A stretch of DNA of 64,000 nucleotides from Antedon bifida (taxonomy: Eukaryota > Echinodermata > Crinoidea > Comatulida > Antedonidae): contig OY727098.1 in NCBI GenBank assembly GCA_963402885.1, forward strand, positions 5,265,001 to 5,329,000. The letters are read 5' to 3'. The position numbers and the translations under genes are program-made. The notes below the pieces were generated by a model. That model worked only from the letters and a program-made list of their open reading frames with translations, searched no databases and was not told the DNA's origin. Positions 1 to 10,895 of the stretch are shown one piece after another. Numbering within the stretch: position 1 is the first letter of the stretch; each line of letters opens with the position of its first letter.

Positions 1-365
1 GCTGGTCGTGGTGGAAAAGAGTTAAACCTTTCGAGGTACTGTGTTTGGGGTTCACAGAATAATACGTCCCCCGTTCCACCACACAGGCAAGTCAATGCAT
101 TTGGTGATGCCGTGGAAACGACACAATGTCTCTGCCACAGCTTTGAGGTCGTTTCCATCACATTACCAGATGTAGGGAGTCTGAGAGGACTATGACATAG
201 TAATAAATGGGTCACTTATCTTTTGGTTCAGTCAGTGTTTTTTTTTCTGTGGATTCGATCTCGTAAATTTTATGCTTAGCGCCCTCAATTTTAAGAACAC
301 AATACATGTCAGCAATTAGGAGCAAACGTAGAACATTGTTAAGATGATGCCGCTTTCTGTAAGAT
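1..365. other. Unassigned sequence at the left edge
   Basis: No convincing ORF, splice structure or RNA gene is visible. The first ~200 bases are less AT-rich than the rest and adjoin the hAT-like end at 366-443, so they may be the interior of the same transposon, whose other end would lie outside the window. That link is inference. Confidence 0.3.
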
Positions 366-443
366 CAAATACGCAATGTTGGGTCGCGAAAATTCCCAAA
401 ATAGGATCATGGGGTCGCGGTAAAAAAAGTTTGCGGAACGCTG
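366..443. mobile_element. hAT-like DNA transposon end (fragment)
   Basis: Two blocks of GGGTCGCG (about 379-387 and 412-420) precede a terminus ending TTTGCGGAACGCTG. Read in reverse this gives CAGCGTTCCGCAAAC followed by T-rich sequence and CGCGACCCC, the typical terminal layout of hAT/Charlie-like non-autonomous elements. No transposase is visible and the partner end is not in the window. The family assignment rests on the terminal motif only. Confidence 0.5.
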
Positions 444-667
444 TACTACAGTATAGTCTTTCTTGGCTCATGACATGAATTTATTATTATTATTTGTTTT
501 ATTTATTTAAAATAATTTCTACAAATAGCAGCTGCGTATATAGGTAAAATAATTAGATTGATCTCAATATAGTCTAGTAGGTCTTAATACAATTTTAACT
601 TTGAAACAACAAAATCTATAGTTTAAATGTTTTTCTTTATATGTTTGTAATTATGAACGCCATCAGT

Positions 668-1503
668 CTATTTATTTATTTATTTATTTGGAATTACACC
701 TTTAGATCGGTGGCACACTTAGCACAAAGGTGCATCCTTCACAATATAAAATATAACAATTAACAGAAAAGTAAAAAAAAAAAGGCAAAAGCAACTATCA
801 ACCCCTATCCTACCCAATCCCGACCCCCCTCCCCCACCCCAATTTACATCGATACATACAGTAGATCATTACTTTACACAAATGAATACAAAACAAGATA
901 TAGTAAAGTGTATTAAATAAAATAAACTGATAAACACAGCTTATTACGAAAAACCCCACCAACCCCCCTCCTTCCCCCTCCCCCACTTTTTTTCAATTTA
1001 CTTAATGTAGCAATGTAGATAACATTGTTATTGAGTCATGGAATTCAATGAATCATTTCGAAATTTCCATGCTTGTTTTAGGTATCTTTTACAAAAACTA
1101 TCCAAAATATTTTCACACTCTTCATCAATTAAATTATCTGAGTATCCCAAAATATATTTAAGTTTGTCATTTTCATGAGAAGTATAAAAAGTATCAAACA
1201 TATCTTTGCTGCCATTTCTATACATATCCACATATAAATTAAATAATTCCTGATTACGTATATTATTTAAAGCTGGACAATTAAGGATGAAATGATGGAT
1301 GTCTTCGTCCGAATTTGTACCGCATAATTTACATTTTTTATTATTATCAATATTCCAATTTGCAGTTCTATCATTCAAAGGTAGAGTATTTGAACGAGCT
1401 TTAAATTTTAATGCAGCACCTTCAAAATTAGTTTTATCAATTAAGTAGTTTTCAAGTCCAGGTTTTGATTTTAATGTCTGTAATTGTCTGTAATTGTATT
1501 ATA
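668..1503 (-). mobile_element. 5'-truncated non-LTR retrotransposon (LINE) 3' end
   Basis: On the minus strand an open frame runs from about 1490 to 1028 and encodes the C-terminal tail of a LINE reverse-transcriptase protein. It includes ARSNTLPLNDRTANW and then a CKLCG...HHFILNCP zinc-knuckle-like motif (C-x2-C, then H and C), which follows the RT domain in many non-LTR elements. An in-frame TAA lies just upstream near 1500, where the copy is truncated. About 340 bases of 3' UTR follow and end in an (AAAT)n tail at 669-689, the usual end of CR1/L2-type insertions. Homopolymer-rich patches at 773-783 and 820-990 lie in the UTR. The clade (CR1, L2 or Jockey) cannot be fixed by eye. It is a dead copy lacking RT and endonuclease. 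Confidence 0.75.
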
Positions 1504-3330
1504 GAGGGCGCTAAATCAAAATATAGAAACGAGAAAGTTGGCGTTAAGATTGCTGCTAACTGTGTTGTCTGTTGTTCTGGATTCGATTGATTGATGTTCA
1601 CACCCGATATATTTTTAACAATAGGAAAAAATCTGAGGTATGTAAGTATTTAAATAAATCACCTTGCAGTATATGATCTTTTAATTTACAAAGAAAGAAG
1701 AACGATGTTAGTATTAAAGTTAATCCGTATCAAAGATTGGTATATAACTTAGTCCATACTCATCAGTATTAGCTAGGCTTTAGGCTAGGTACGCCTACTG
1801 AGCTGTCTCTCACACCTGCAGCGGGCAGGTTGTCTAGGTACTACTATAATACTACTATGTATTACTAGATATTACTACTATGTCATATGTTGTTTGTTTT
1901 CTTGCATACTATTACTTAATTTATCTAACAGAAACATTTTAAGATAGAGGAATTCCTCAATAACAGGTTTAATATATTATACTTATAGAGAACATACAAA
2001 TAAATACTAGGCCTGTTTGTTTTCATTTAATTCCTTATTTTATTAAATCGAATAATTTGAAGGCCATAATAATTAAGAATAACCAGACTGGTAGGTCGTC
2101 TACTTCCTCCCTACATTGAGATAGTAGTATTATAGTGGCTTATTCTCCAGGCAATGCAGTGCACTAACCTTTGTGTCCTGAAGTATATTTGCTTTTTTTA
2201 GGTGGTTCTGAATATGCACGTATACTTGTAATGAAAAGGCAAAAACGACAGAAACGAATCAGTTGTAAAATGTACCTTTAATCACTGCTTGGTACAGTGA
2301 TGTAGTTAAGTAGTCGGGGTTGTAGGTTCCATTTCCTTTATGATGCCATACCTTTACCAGTCTTATTTGGGCATCAAAATTACCAGAATTATACAGGAAG
2401 GTTTTAAACTATTTGAATCACTTCCGGGAAGGGGTTGGGAGTTCTGGGGTGTAATGGAGTAATTATTGGAATTGTACTGGGAATGTTTTAAACTACTGTA
2501 TATTCCGTCATGGAGGGATTGTGTTTTGGGAGTAATTGGGATATTAACATAACCAGAATTTGTAGTGGGAAGGTTTTAAACTAGTGGAGTGGGAGAGAGA
2601 TACCTGCTCTGGGGATGGGTATTTATTCTAGTTGAACCAGTACTGTATATACATGTAAAACTATTTGTTCCGCAATATCTCCCTTTCATCATTGTTTTTC
2701 AAAAGCTAAGGTATCGCGTTAAGTCTGTTCATCTATAATCAAAGTGATTTTATGTATTGAATAATTTTATTTAAACCCTTTATTTTTTTTAGATGTATGT
2801 TCCTAAAGGTTATTGCACTGAGAATGAATACAAATATATAATTTCCAGTTTTCAAAACAAATTTCTGTTAATTCTTTTTAGTGGACAAAATAAAGATACT
2901 AACATTACTATGACTATTTCTCCAAATTTCGTAACCTATAAACTATAAATATACAGTATTATGACCAGTAATAATAACTAATAATTATTATAATCATTTT
3001 GATCCCAAATTTAAATTCCCAGAAAAATTTTTCCTAATCATTCAATAACTCTTTTATGAATTATTCATTACAATCTGTGTTTTATTATAAATATGCCATG
3101 TTTATTATTCATCACCTTGTTTGTGATATTGGATATCTGTACAATATCTACTGGTATAAACAAATTATACAGATTGTATTGACATTGTACAATCTAGATT
3201 TTTAAAATCCAAATAAATATTCCTGTTACGACTAGTGAAATTATAAACAATGCATAATTTTAAATTGTTTTATACACTTATTGATTGAGAATAAGTTCAT
3301 GCAAAAAATTTAAGTTCGCTGGTAAAAAAA

Positions 3331-3348
3331 CCCCTGGCTACGGTCCTG
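3331..3348. mobile_element. Solo hAT-like terminal motif
   Basis: The sequence CCCCTGGCTACGGTCCTG, in reverse CAGGACCGTAGCCAGGGG, matches a terminus layout (CAGG-CCGTAGCCAGGGG) that recurs at 44926-44948 in this window. Only one end is visible. It is probably the scar of a truncated non-autonomous DNA transposon. Confidence 0.35.
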
Positions 3349-4311
3349 GGAGGCGATGTTGGACAGGAGTCCGCCTATGACTCTAGGCTCTAGACGAATT
3401 AGCAATGTTTTAGAATGTATTCAGGTGTACCTGTAAGGAGTGTTTATTGATAATACCGGGTCTTTCAAATTGCAGTTGAGGTGCGTTGGTTTTGTCCTTT
3501 GTTCAACAAAGTATGCGTAAACACCACTTTGTTCTATATCTACTAGAGAGAGGGCCGTTGAGATACACATGTGTACTATAATGACATGACCGCCACGACA
3601 ACGTATATTACATATTTATTAAATGTGTAATCATGCATGTGTTTGTGTAAATTGCTTGTTTCATTAAAAATTACTTCTTTGAAATGCAGAACTGTTCTGT
3701 ACAATGTAGTCAGTTGGTAGCTATGAGAAAAAATGTATCGCTATTTAAAAAAATTCTGTGCATTCCATTTCTTGTGTAAAATGGATGTTTCAGAAACACA
3801 TTACATGTAGATGTCACTGCCAGAGGTGGCAGGTATTGTATGCAAATGCAAAAAAAAAAATTTATGTGCAAATGGGTCTGCACTTTGGAAAGCTGAAATT
3901 AACACATACTGTACTTGATACAATTTTATGTTCAAGGAAAGTAAGCTTATAACCTAGTGTGATGTATTAATATTTTGATACCTACAGTATGAAGTGTGAA
4001 AGTTTCACATTAAAACAAAATAAAACATACATTTAACAGAAATTGAAAGTTGTCACAAATTATCAAGTCAACAAATTGAAAAAAATGTTATAAAAAATTC
4101 AAAATTGTCCAAGATGAAACTAAGCTTGGTTTCATACTTAAAAATAAACAAGAAATATTTCTTACAAAAAACGTTGCTTTACCTTTTGACATAATTTCCC
4201 ACGAAACTTTGTTGTACAGCCGCCGACAAATGTACTCACTAATCAAACAATTCTTCATTTCATCTACTATACTGTATACACACCATTCGGCGATTGTACG
4301 AGAATATTAGC

Positions 4312-4363
4312 ATTCAAAATGGCTGCCAAAATCCAAAATGGCCACCATAATTCAAAATGGCGA
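4312..4363 (+). repeat. Three AAAATGGC motifs in tandem (YY1-like)
   Basis: Three repeats of the form (T/C)CAAAATGGC(T/C/G) lie within about 50 bases. The core AAnATGGC matches the known YY1 consensus (AAnATGGCGGC), but the motif is also a simple local repeat. A related CCAAGATGGCGGCC occurs at 63830-63843. A regulatory role is not shown. Confidence 0.35.
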
Positions 4364-6887
4364 ACATTTTAATGTAGCTTGGCCATTATTCAATGATAAA
4401 TTGATGGTGTTATACCCAGCCTACATTGATAGATAGATGAAGAAAACATCATTGAACAGGTCTTCTCCCAGATATGCTTTGTGGTTTCCACATGCCCAGT
4501 CTGAGTTTACAAATTCCCATTTTTTCAGCCTTAGTAAACTATAAGCTTCCGCGTGATACAGTTTCCTAATGCTTCAGTCCTATTGAATATAACTGCCTAA
4601 AGGTGCGACGTGAAAACAGTGAGTGTTTAATATAGTTTTCACTGTTCGTCACAGGCTGATGTACTGTATGATAGCAATTGCAACAAATTCATGATTCCTA
4701 ATACACTACGGTACAGTAGATGTTTATTATATTATTGGAAGTACGAAATCTGAGAAAAGTGAAGTTAGTAAAGCCTATCATACAGTAAAAAGTAATTTAC
4801 TTCCTAACATCCCATCAATATTGAAACATACTGTACGGTTTACTTTACATGCTTTGATGAACTACCAAATTGTATTCTTTTCATTGAATTATGTAATTGA
4901 GGTTAATTGCAATATTCAAGGTTGCTTTAGTATCATTCAATGAAGATGCTCATGGTCGTTTCACCTTTCATAATCTATTTTTATAGGTGATAATCATGAT
5001 TTGTTTCAATACTCAATTGAATTCTACGGTATATTCAATTTTTCAGAATAGCCACAGAATAGAATAGAGGACACATTTCTGAATCTGAATATAGGTATTT
5101 TATTTATTTATTCATGGTCAAACACAGTAAAATATGTACATTATTTGAAATTATTTTTGATCAAAGTTAAAAATTCACATAAAAATATAAAAATGAGTTA
5201 AAAGGGTTTCAATTTTGTAAAATACAAATAAAACATATCATTTAAAATACAGATAAAATACATAGTTTAAAATACAATACAAGCAAGATTGGTGTGTGAA
5301 GGTACACAGTAATATGACATGGTGTCGCATGGACTGTGTCTTGAGAAGCTACAGTATACTGTAGCTATAGGGATAAAAACAGGGCCAGAATGTAGCATGC
5401 TATTAAGGATGACTGGGGGTATGGGATATTGTACTTCTTTTGTGGGACAACCTCCAGGTAGATATGATATTCATACCCCTAGACCATCTACAGTACAGTA
5501 CCTTGCACTGATGGCTAGAGTTAGATTGGTGCCCAAGGAAGCTGCAGGTACTGCACTAACATGGGTGGTGCTGTGGGTTTGAGTCCTATCATGTATTAAT
5601 ACACAGTACAATTAATTATATTGACAAACATGATCTGATCAATTACACAGATACTATATATGTTGTTGCACTTTAAGGCTAAACAAGTGGTTTATGGTAT
5701 TTAATACACATAGTAGTACACACATTAGTAATCTCTCATGCCCATGTCTTCTACCATATCTTATGTCATAATACAGAATAAATATAACACTATACATATA
5801 TGTACGTGTTAATTAATAGAGTTAATTTGTTCGTGTACACCCAGAGTGGTCTGGCCAGTCTTATAGGACCAAGCGTTTCCAAACCTGGAAAGCATGTACT
5901 GTACTGTATGTACATTATGCAAATCACAACAATAGTAACAATTTGGGTGCATCTTGCTATTCCTTGCTATAGAAATATCCTTTACCAGCAAAGCATTTCA
6001 GTATCATGTTCAATTGTAATGTAAACTGTAAGGAGTTGATTATATCACAATGCAATATTGGGTGACTTTAGCAAGGATTGTGAAGATTTAATTTACAGAT
6101 TATTTACTGAACGTTGTAATGTAAGATTGCATTACTTAGAGGTATTGGTGACTTTATAATGATGCTTTTTTTCCTTCCTTCCTTCCTTTTTTCTCCTCTC
6201 CTTTGTTTTTTTCTGTTCTATATTTTCACAAATGTGTCTTATAAGTGGCATGCTTAAATATAATCACAAAAAATAATTGAATAATCAATAAGATATTTTA
6301 TGGGGATCGGGGATCAAATCTATTGTTTAAAACGTTAAAAAAACCTTCTCCCTATGTTAAAAAACCTTAGTGACTACATTATTCCTGAAACATGGTGGTA
6401 TATACAACCTCTTTCTAACTTATGATAATATACCATGAATAGACTAATAGTTTATATACTGTAGACTAATTGTATATAGACTAATAATAGTTTGTATATA
6501 GACTAATAGTTTATATAGACTAATAGTTTAACAAACACGAAAAGAAGATTGTTGATATAGTTAGGATATAGTTTTTTATGGATCAAACTATTATGGATCT
6601 ATGGATATTTTTCTGTTTATAGACAATGCAAAACTCAGAAACTGTTTATATTACAGAAATGACACTGATTTAAATACTGTAACAGGAGAAGAAAAAGAGG
6701 CCCTCATAAATATTTACCAGTACCACCTCCTATATGTATGTGACAGATGTCAAACAATCATAGCAATCTGTGTCAAACCACTTATATGACACTCATAAAA
6801 CTTCAAAACTAATGTTGTAAAATTTAACTCCAACTACCTTTATAATAATGAACTGCATTTAAATAAACACCTCACTTGAATGTTAAA

Positions 6888-7735
6888 TAAGTACAGTCGA
6901 ATAAATACTGCCGTCGAAAGAACTTCAGTTAAAAAAATGCTTAAGTCGAATAAATATTATAGTTGAATAAGCACTAAAGTTGAATATGTACTGTAGTCAA
7001 ATAAGTGCTTGAGTTGAATAAGTACTGCAGTCAAATAAGTAATGCAGTTGAATAAGTGCTTGAGTCGAATAAGAACTGTCGTCAAAAGAAATTCAGTTGA
7101 ATTAATGCTTAAGTCGAATAAACATTATAGTTGAAAAAGCACAAAAGTCGAATATGCACTGTTACAAATAAGTGCTTAAGTCAATTAAGTACTGCAGTTG
7201 AATAAGTGCTCGAGTTGAACAAGAACTGCCGTCGAAAGAAATTCAGTTGAATTAGTCAAATAAGCACTATAGTTGAATGCACTAAAAGTCGAATATGCTC
7301 TGTACTGTAGTCAAATCAGTGCTTGAGTCGAATAAGTAACTGCAGTCGAATAAGTACTGTAGTTGAATAAGTGCTTGAGTCGAATAATTACTGCAGTCAA
7401 ATAAGTAATGCAGTTGAATTAAGTGTTTGAGTCGAATAAGAATTAAAGTTGAATACACACAGCAGTCGAATAGTGCTTGAGTCAAATGAAATGTAGATTA
7501 ATAATTACTGTAGTTGAATAAGCACTGTACTTGATAACTGTAAGTATTGCAGTCAAATACACACAGTCGAATAACTGTACAAGTCTAAAGTACTGCAGTC
7601 GAAAAAGCACTGCAGTTACATAAGTACTTTCTTCGAATAAACACTGTTAGTTGAATAAGCACTGTAAAGTATTGTAGTCAAATACAGCAGTCTAATAAGC
7701 TAATAAGTTGAATAAGTGCTACATTAGAATAAGTA
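6888..7735. repeat. Degenerate minisatellite, GTCGAATAAG/GTTGAATAAG units
   Basis: About 850 bases are built from short units of the form AGT(C/T)GAATAAG followed by TACTGCA, TGCTTG or CACT. They alternate so that a ~23-24-base higher-order unit is visible in places, with insertions and partial units. Apparent ORFs on the minus strand are by-products. Both ends fade into unique AT-rich sequence. Confidence 0.8.
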
Positions 7736-9061
7736 TTCTGATAATTCTTTTTTTATTATTTGACAATGATTTCTTTTGTTTATTAATCATTGAATGTAGC
7801 AGTCACAGTATGGTTTTTAAATTTATTTTTAGTGTTCTCTTTCAAGGCATGTTTTATTTTATTTCCCTAGCTACTCAAATCTCATTAAGAATTGTATGCA
7901 CTCTGTTGCCAGGACAACACAGTAATACACCACAAGGGGACCGGTAATTGTAAGTACTGTAGAGCGTTGAGATAGTGCTTTTTGTTCTACCGTACAGAAA
8001 TTTGGTTCAAGTATAGCTTTCTTCTAAAGACAATAGGTAAGCATAATCGTTTTAAAACCAACTAATGTTATTCTCTTGGTTATAATAATTGATGATGATA
8101 GTTGTTTTCAAATTCTCATTGCCGAAAGACAAGCTATTTTGTCTAGCAACAGTTTTTAAAAAAATGATCATATTTATTAGATGTTTACATAAATAAATCT
8201 TCTCCAAATTCTTGAGACCATTTGTGACACCTATGGTTGAAATAAGTCACCTTTTATTTGGCCTTTCCTCACTAGTCATATAATTCAAGTGACTTATTTT
8301 ATACTTACTAAAGTAAATCAAACATTAAATGTATATATTACCCACATAGTGTTCACCTTCTGTAATACCTGTCTGGCCTTATGTCTCTAAAGTAAAATTA
8401 GTAGATTTTAAAGGCTTGAGAAAACAATATTATATCATCATGTAATATGATTTTATTTTTGTATTGTATGTTATACACTGGAATACAGTACATGTATGGA
8501 CCTTGTTCATGTTTTTAGCCAGTTTGACGATATTTCCTATTTCATGCTTGGCATACCTGGATAAAACAACATGTAACCCTTTTCACTTCCAACGAGAGAA
8601 CATACTGTAAATGTAATGAAAACTTTGAACACCCCTCCAAGAGAATTGTACTGTATCGTCTGCAAGCCAGGCTCTCATCTGGGTGACCCTGCCCATACAT
8701 GCTTCACCATATCTTTTAAAGATGCTGAAAGTTTATGACATTTTTTTCATTGAGAGATATTGAACTATAACCTATTATTATTATTGAAGAATATAATACA
8801 GTACTTTGAACAAGTAAAGCTGAATGTTGGTTCACCGAGTACAATAGCCTTAAAGCCTTGCTTGTCTATTTAATGTATGCCATGTACTCGGTCGACAAGC
8901 TAAAAAATGGCTTGTCACCGTGTTTGTCACCGTTGCAGTAAATGTTTGTCTTGCAGGCTGTGCAGCTACTGTAAACTTTGCTGTATGAGGTTTGTTTTAA
9001 TATTCTAATATTCCGATGCCTATTGGATAATGGTATCTTAATTCTATCATCATCTTAAACG
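7736..9061. other. Intergenic DNA
   Basis: No gene is visible. It contains a copy of the TACCTGGATAAA dispersed repeat at 8544-8640 (listed separately). The 79-codon ORF at 7708-7947 is hydrophobic and AT-driven and shows no domain. Confidence 0.5.
8544..8640 (+). repeat. Dispersed repeat, TACCTGGATAAA family, copy 1
   Basis: The segment contains TACCTGGATAAAACAACA and, about 75 bases later, TTTGAACACCCCTC. The copy at 37200-37290 has the same two blocks in the same order (TACCTGGATAAACCGACA and ATTGAACACCCCTC). Partial copies lie at 22690-22730 and 22855-22935. This is probably an old short interspersed or DNA element; its class is unknown. Confidence 0.55.
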
Positions 9062-9393
9062 CTAATCGTTGTTAGACATTGCGCGTCTCACTTGTGTTCG
9101 CCACTCAGTACGTTTTTTAGCAAGCATGTGTATAGGTCCGCATGTAAAAAGTTCTGTTTCCTTCTTTATGTTTGCCATCCATTTGGTCTTCCTTTTGGTC
9201 TTTCTCTGAGCCTCTCTGAGTGCGATCTTAGCTGGTGTGTTTTCATTTAAACGGAGTAGGTGACCATACCATGTCAGCCTTCTTTTCTTAATGTTTTTAC
9301 TCCACTCAATTTCTCCTGTTCTTTTATACAAATCTTCATTTTTTATTTTTTCCGGCCACCTTATACCTATTATTCTCTTTAGGAATTTAATTT
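9062..9393 (-). mobile_element. LINE reverse-transcriptase C-terminal fragment
   Basis: The minus-strand frame, open from about 9392 to the TAG at 9062, reads KRIIGIRWPEKIKNEDLYKR and then RRLTWYGHLLRLNE. This is the RRLxWxGHxxR signature found at the C terminus of many non-LTR retrotransposon RT proteins, followed by a basic tail ending RRAMSNND. A TAA stands immediately upstream near 9395, so the copy is truncated and lacks the RT core. No tail or target duplication is evident. It differs from the fragment at 668-1503 in its C-terminal motif, so at least two LINE lineages are present. Confidence 0.75.
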
Positions 9394-10726
9394 ACTTGCC
9401 TGAAAATAAGGAGTTACAAAAATATTTCTTTGTCTTATTTCAAATTATGTATATTGAATTTATTTGTTGACACGTCTCCTTTGTCATCAGTAGCTTTAGA
9501 GCGATGGGTTGTTAAAGTTTTTATGATAAGAAATTAGTCTGGCCAGCCTGCCAGAATTAAATGTGAATCATTATATATGGCTAGTGGCCTGAAATTAATT
9601 GTCTTTTTATGGATTTAATACGACATCATGTTTTCAATGAAACGTTCAAAACTTAAAGAAAATGTATATTGCAAAATCATATACTTTGACACTGCTTTCA
9701 CTGATTGGCTCTTCACAAACAAGGTCATAGCTTTTGTAGCATAGTTTATAAACAATTATCTTGCTTTATTTTCAAATTTGAATTATAAAGAAGAAAGGGT
9801 AATAAAGAAGAAAGAAAGAAAGATTTGTTTACATACATTTTTTATTTTATGTTTTATTTTGTTATTACACGTCTGTGTCATCTTATTATATCATTGATGT
9901 TATTCATGCTCATTTTTCATCTGTCACTGCGGGAAAATGTTGTAGAGCCAGAGGCCTAAAAAAATCGCATGTATTAATTTAACACTCTGACATTTAGGTA
10001 GCTGCATAAGTAGATAATTTCTTTTGATGTTAGCAGAGTATAGTCGTTATTTTGTCGTCCACAAATATCTTCTTCATATAGAATAATGCACAAAGTATGT
10101 TATAAATAATTTGCATAATTATATAAATATTTATATTGTAAAGTACTACAAATTGATTCTTCTTTCATGTTTGTGTAGAACTAACTATATTACTTATTCC
10201 TATCAGATACATTTTTGTAATAATTGTGTTATGTTAATTTTTGCTATGGTCATGTGACCTGACATTTATTGGATTACCCTTTTTGACCTCAAATCTTTTC
10301 AACAAAATTCTTAAAAAACACATTTTTTACACTAGATAATGACTACTGAAAGTTTGAATTATTTTATTTCTATAAATACACTAAATAAATGTTTGCCAGT
10401 GAAATAATATGAAAGCAAAAATCAAAAAAACACTACAGAGAATCATGCATAATGTTCAGAATTGTTTTTTAAGAGTTTCAAAGTAACCTAAGCTGACAGC
10501 TAAACTATAGAGGGAGTGTGCAGTGGAGGCAATAATTGTAAACAATTATTTATTATATACACTGTAGTACCGGGCATACATATTTACATTTATATCATAT
10601 ACTAAGTATTCCGTGGTTCATCTACATAGTAAAATCCATTTTGAGTTGTGATTACATGGGAGATTCAGAATCTAGTTTAATTATAGTTGGTTAATTGTTA
10701 TCTGACTGTTGATCACACTTGATTTA
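9394..10726. other. Intergenic AT-rich DNA
   Basis: Nothing beyond a GAAA-rich purine run at 9788-9822 was seen. No ORF or RNA gene is supported. Confidence 0.5.
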
Positions 10727-10895
10727 AGCTCTGTCTACACTATCAAATTAGTTTGACAAAAAAAGTGTGATGTGCCCATATGGTAGTAACATGGCCAAAT
10801 ATGGTAGTGATATGCCCAAATATGGTAGTGATATGACATCATCACGTCCATATATCACATTTTGTTGTCATGTAAAGTTTGATAGTGCAGAGCTT
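10727..10895. mobile_element. Palindromic MITE, copy A
   Basis: Starts AGCTCTGTCTACACTATCAA and ends TTTGATAGTGCAGAGCT, an inverted pair. The interior carries TGTGATGTGCCC and its partner near the other end, with the block AAATATGGTAGTGATATG repeated about three times in the centre. Flanks read TTA/TAA on either side. It is the same family as the copies at 20443-20583, 30529-30670 and 34457-34722. It is non-coding, so mobilised in trans if at all. Confidence 0.75.

Larger units (their letters stand above)
1504..6887. other. Intergenic AT-rich DNA, mostly featureless
   Basis: No gene could be supported. ORFs here are under 90 codons, AT-driven and without recognisable domains. Included and listed separately are a hAT-like end at 3331-3348 and an ATGGC-motif cluster at 4312-4363. 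A T-rich start at about 5094 followed by A-rich sequence resembles an antisense LINE 3' UTR but is too decayed to assign. A CTTCC run lies at 6173-6188. The heptamer TACTGTA/TACAGTA recurs often. Confidence 0.5.

Noticed and set aside
5319..5582. 87-codon plus-strand ORF with modest GC
   Set aside because: No recognisable domain and no conserved features; it begins and ends in AT-rich DNA. Not enough to call a gene.
6888..7735. CRISPR-like array of short repeats
   Set aside because: Units are contiguous and degenerate with no unique spacers, in animal-like DNA. It is a minisatellite.
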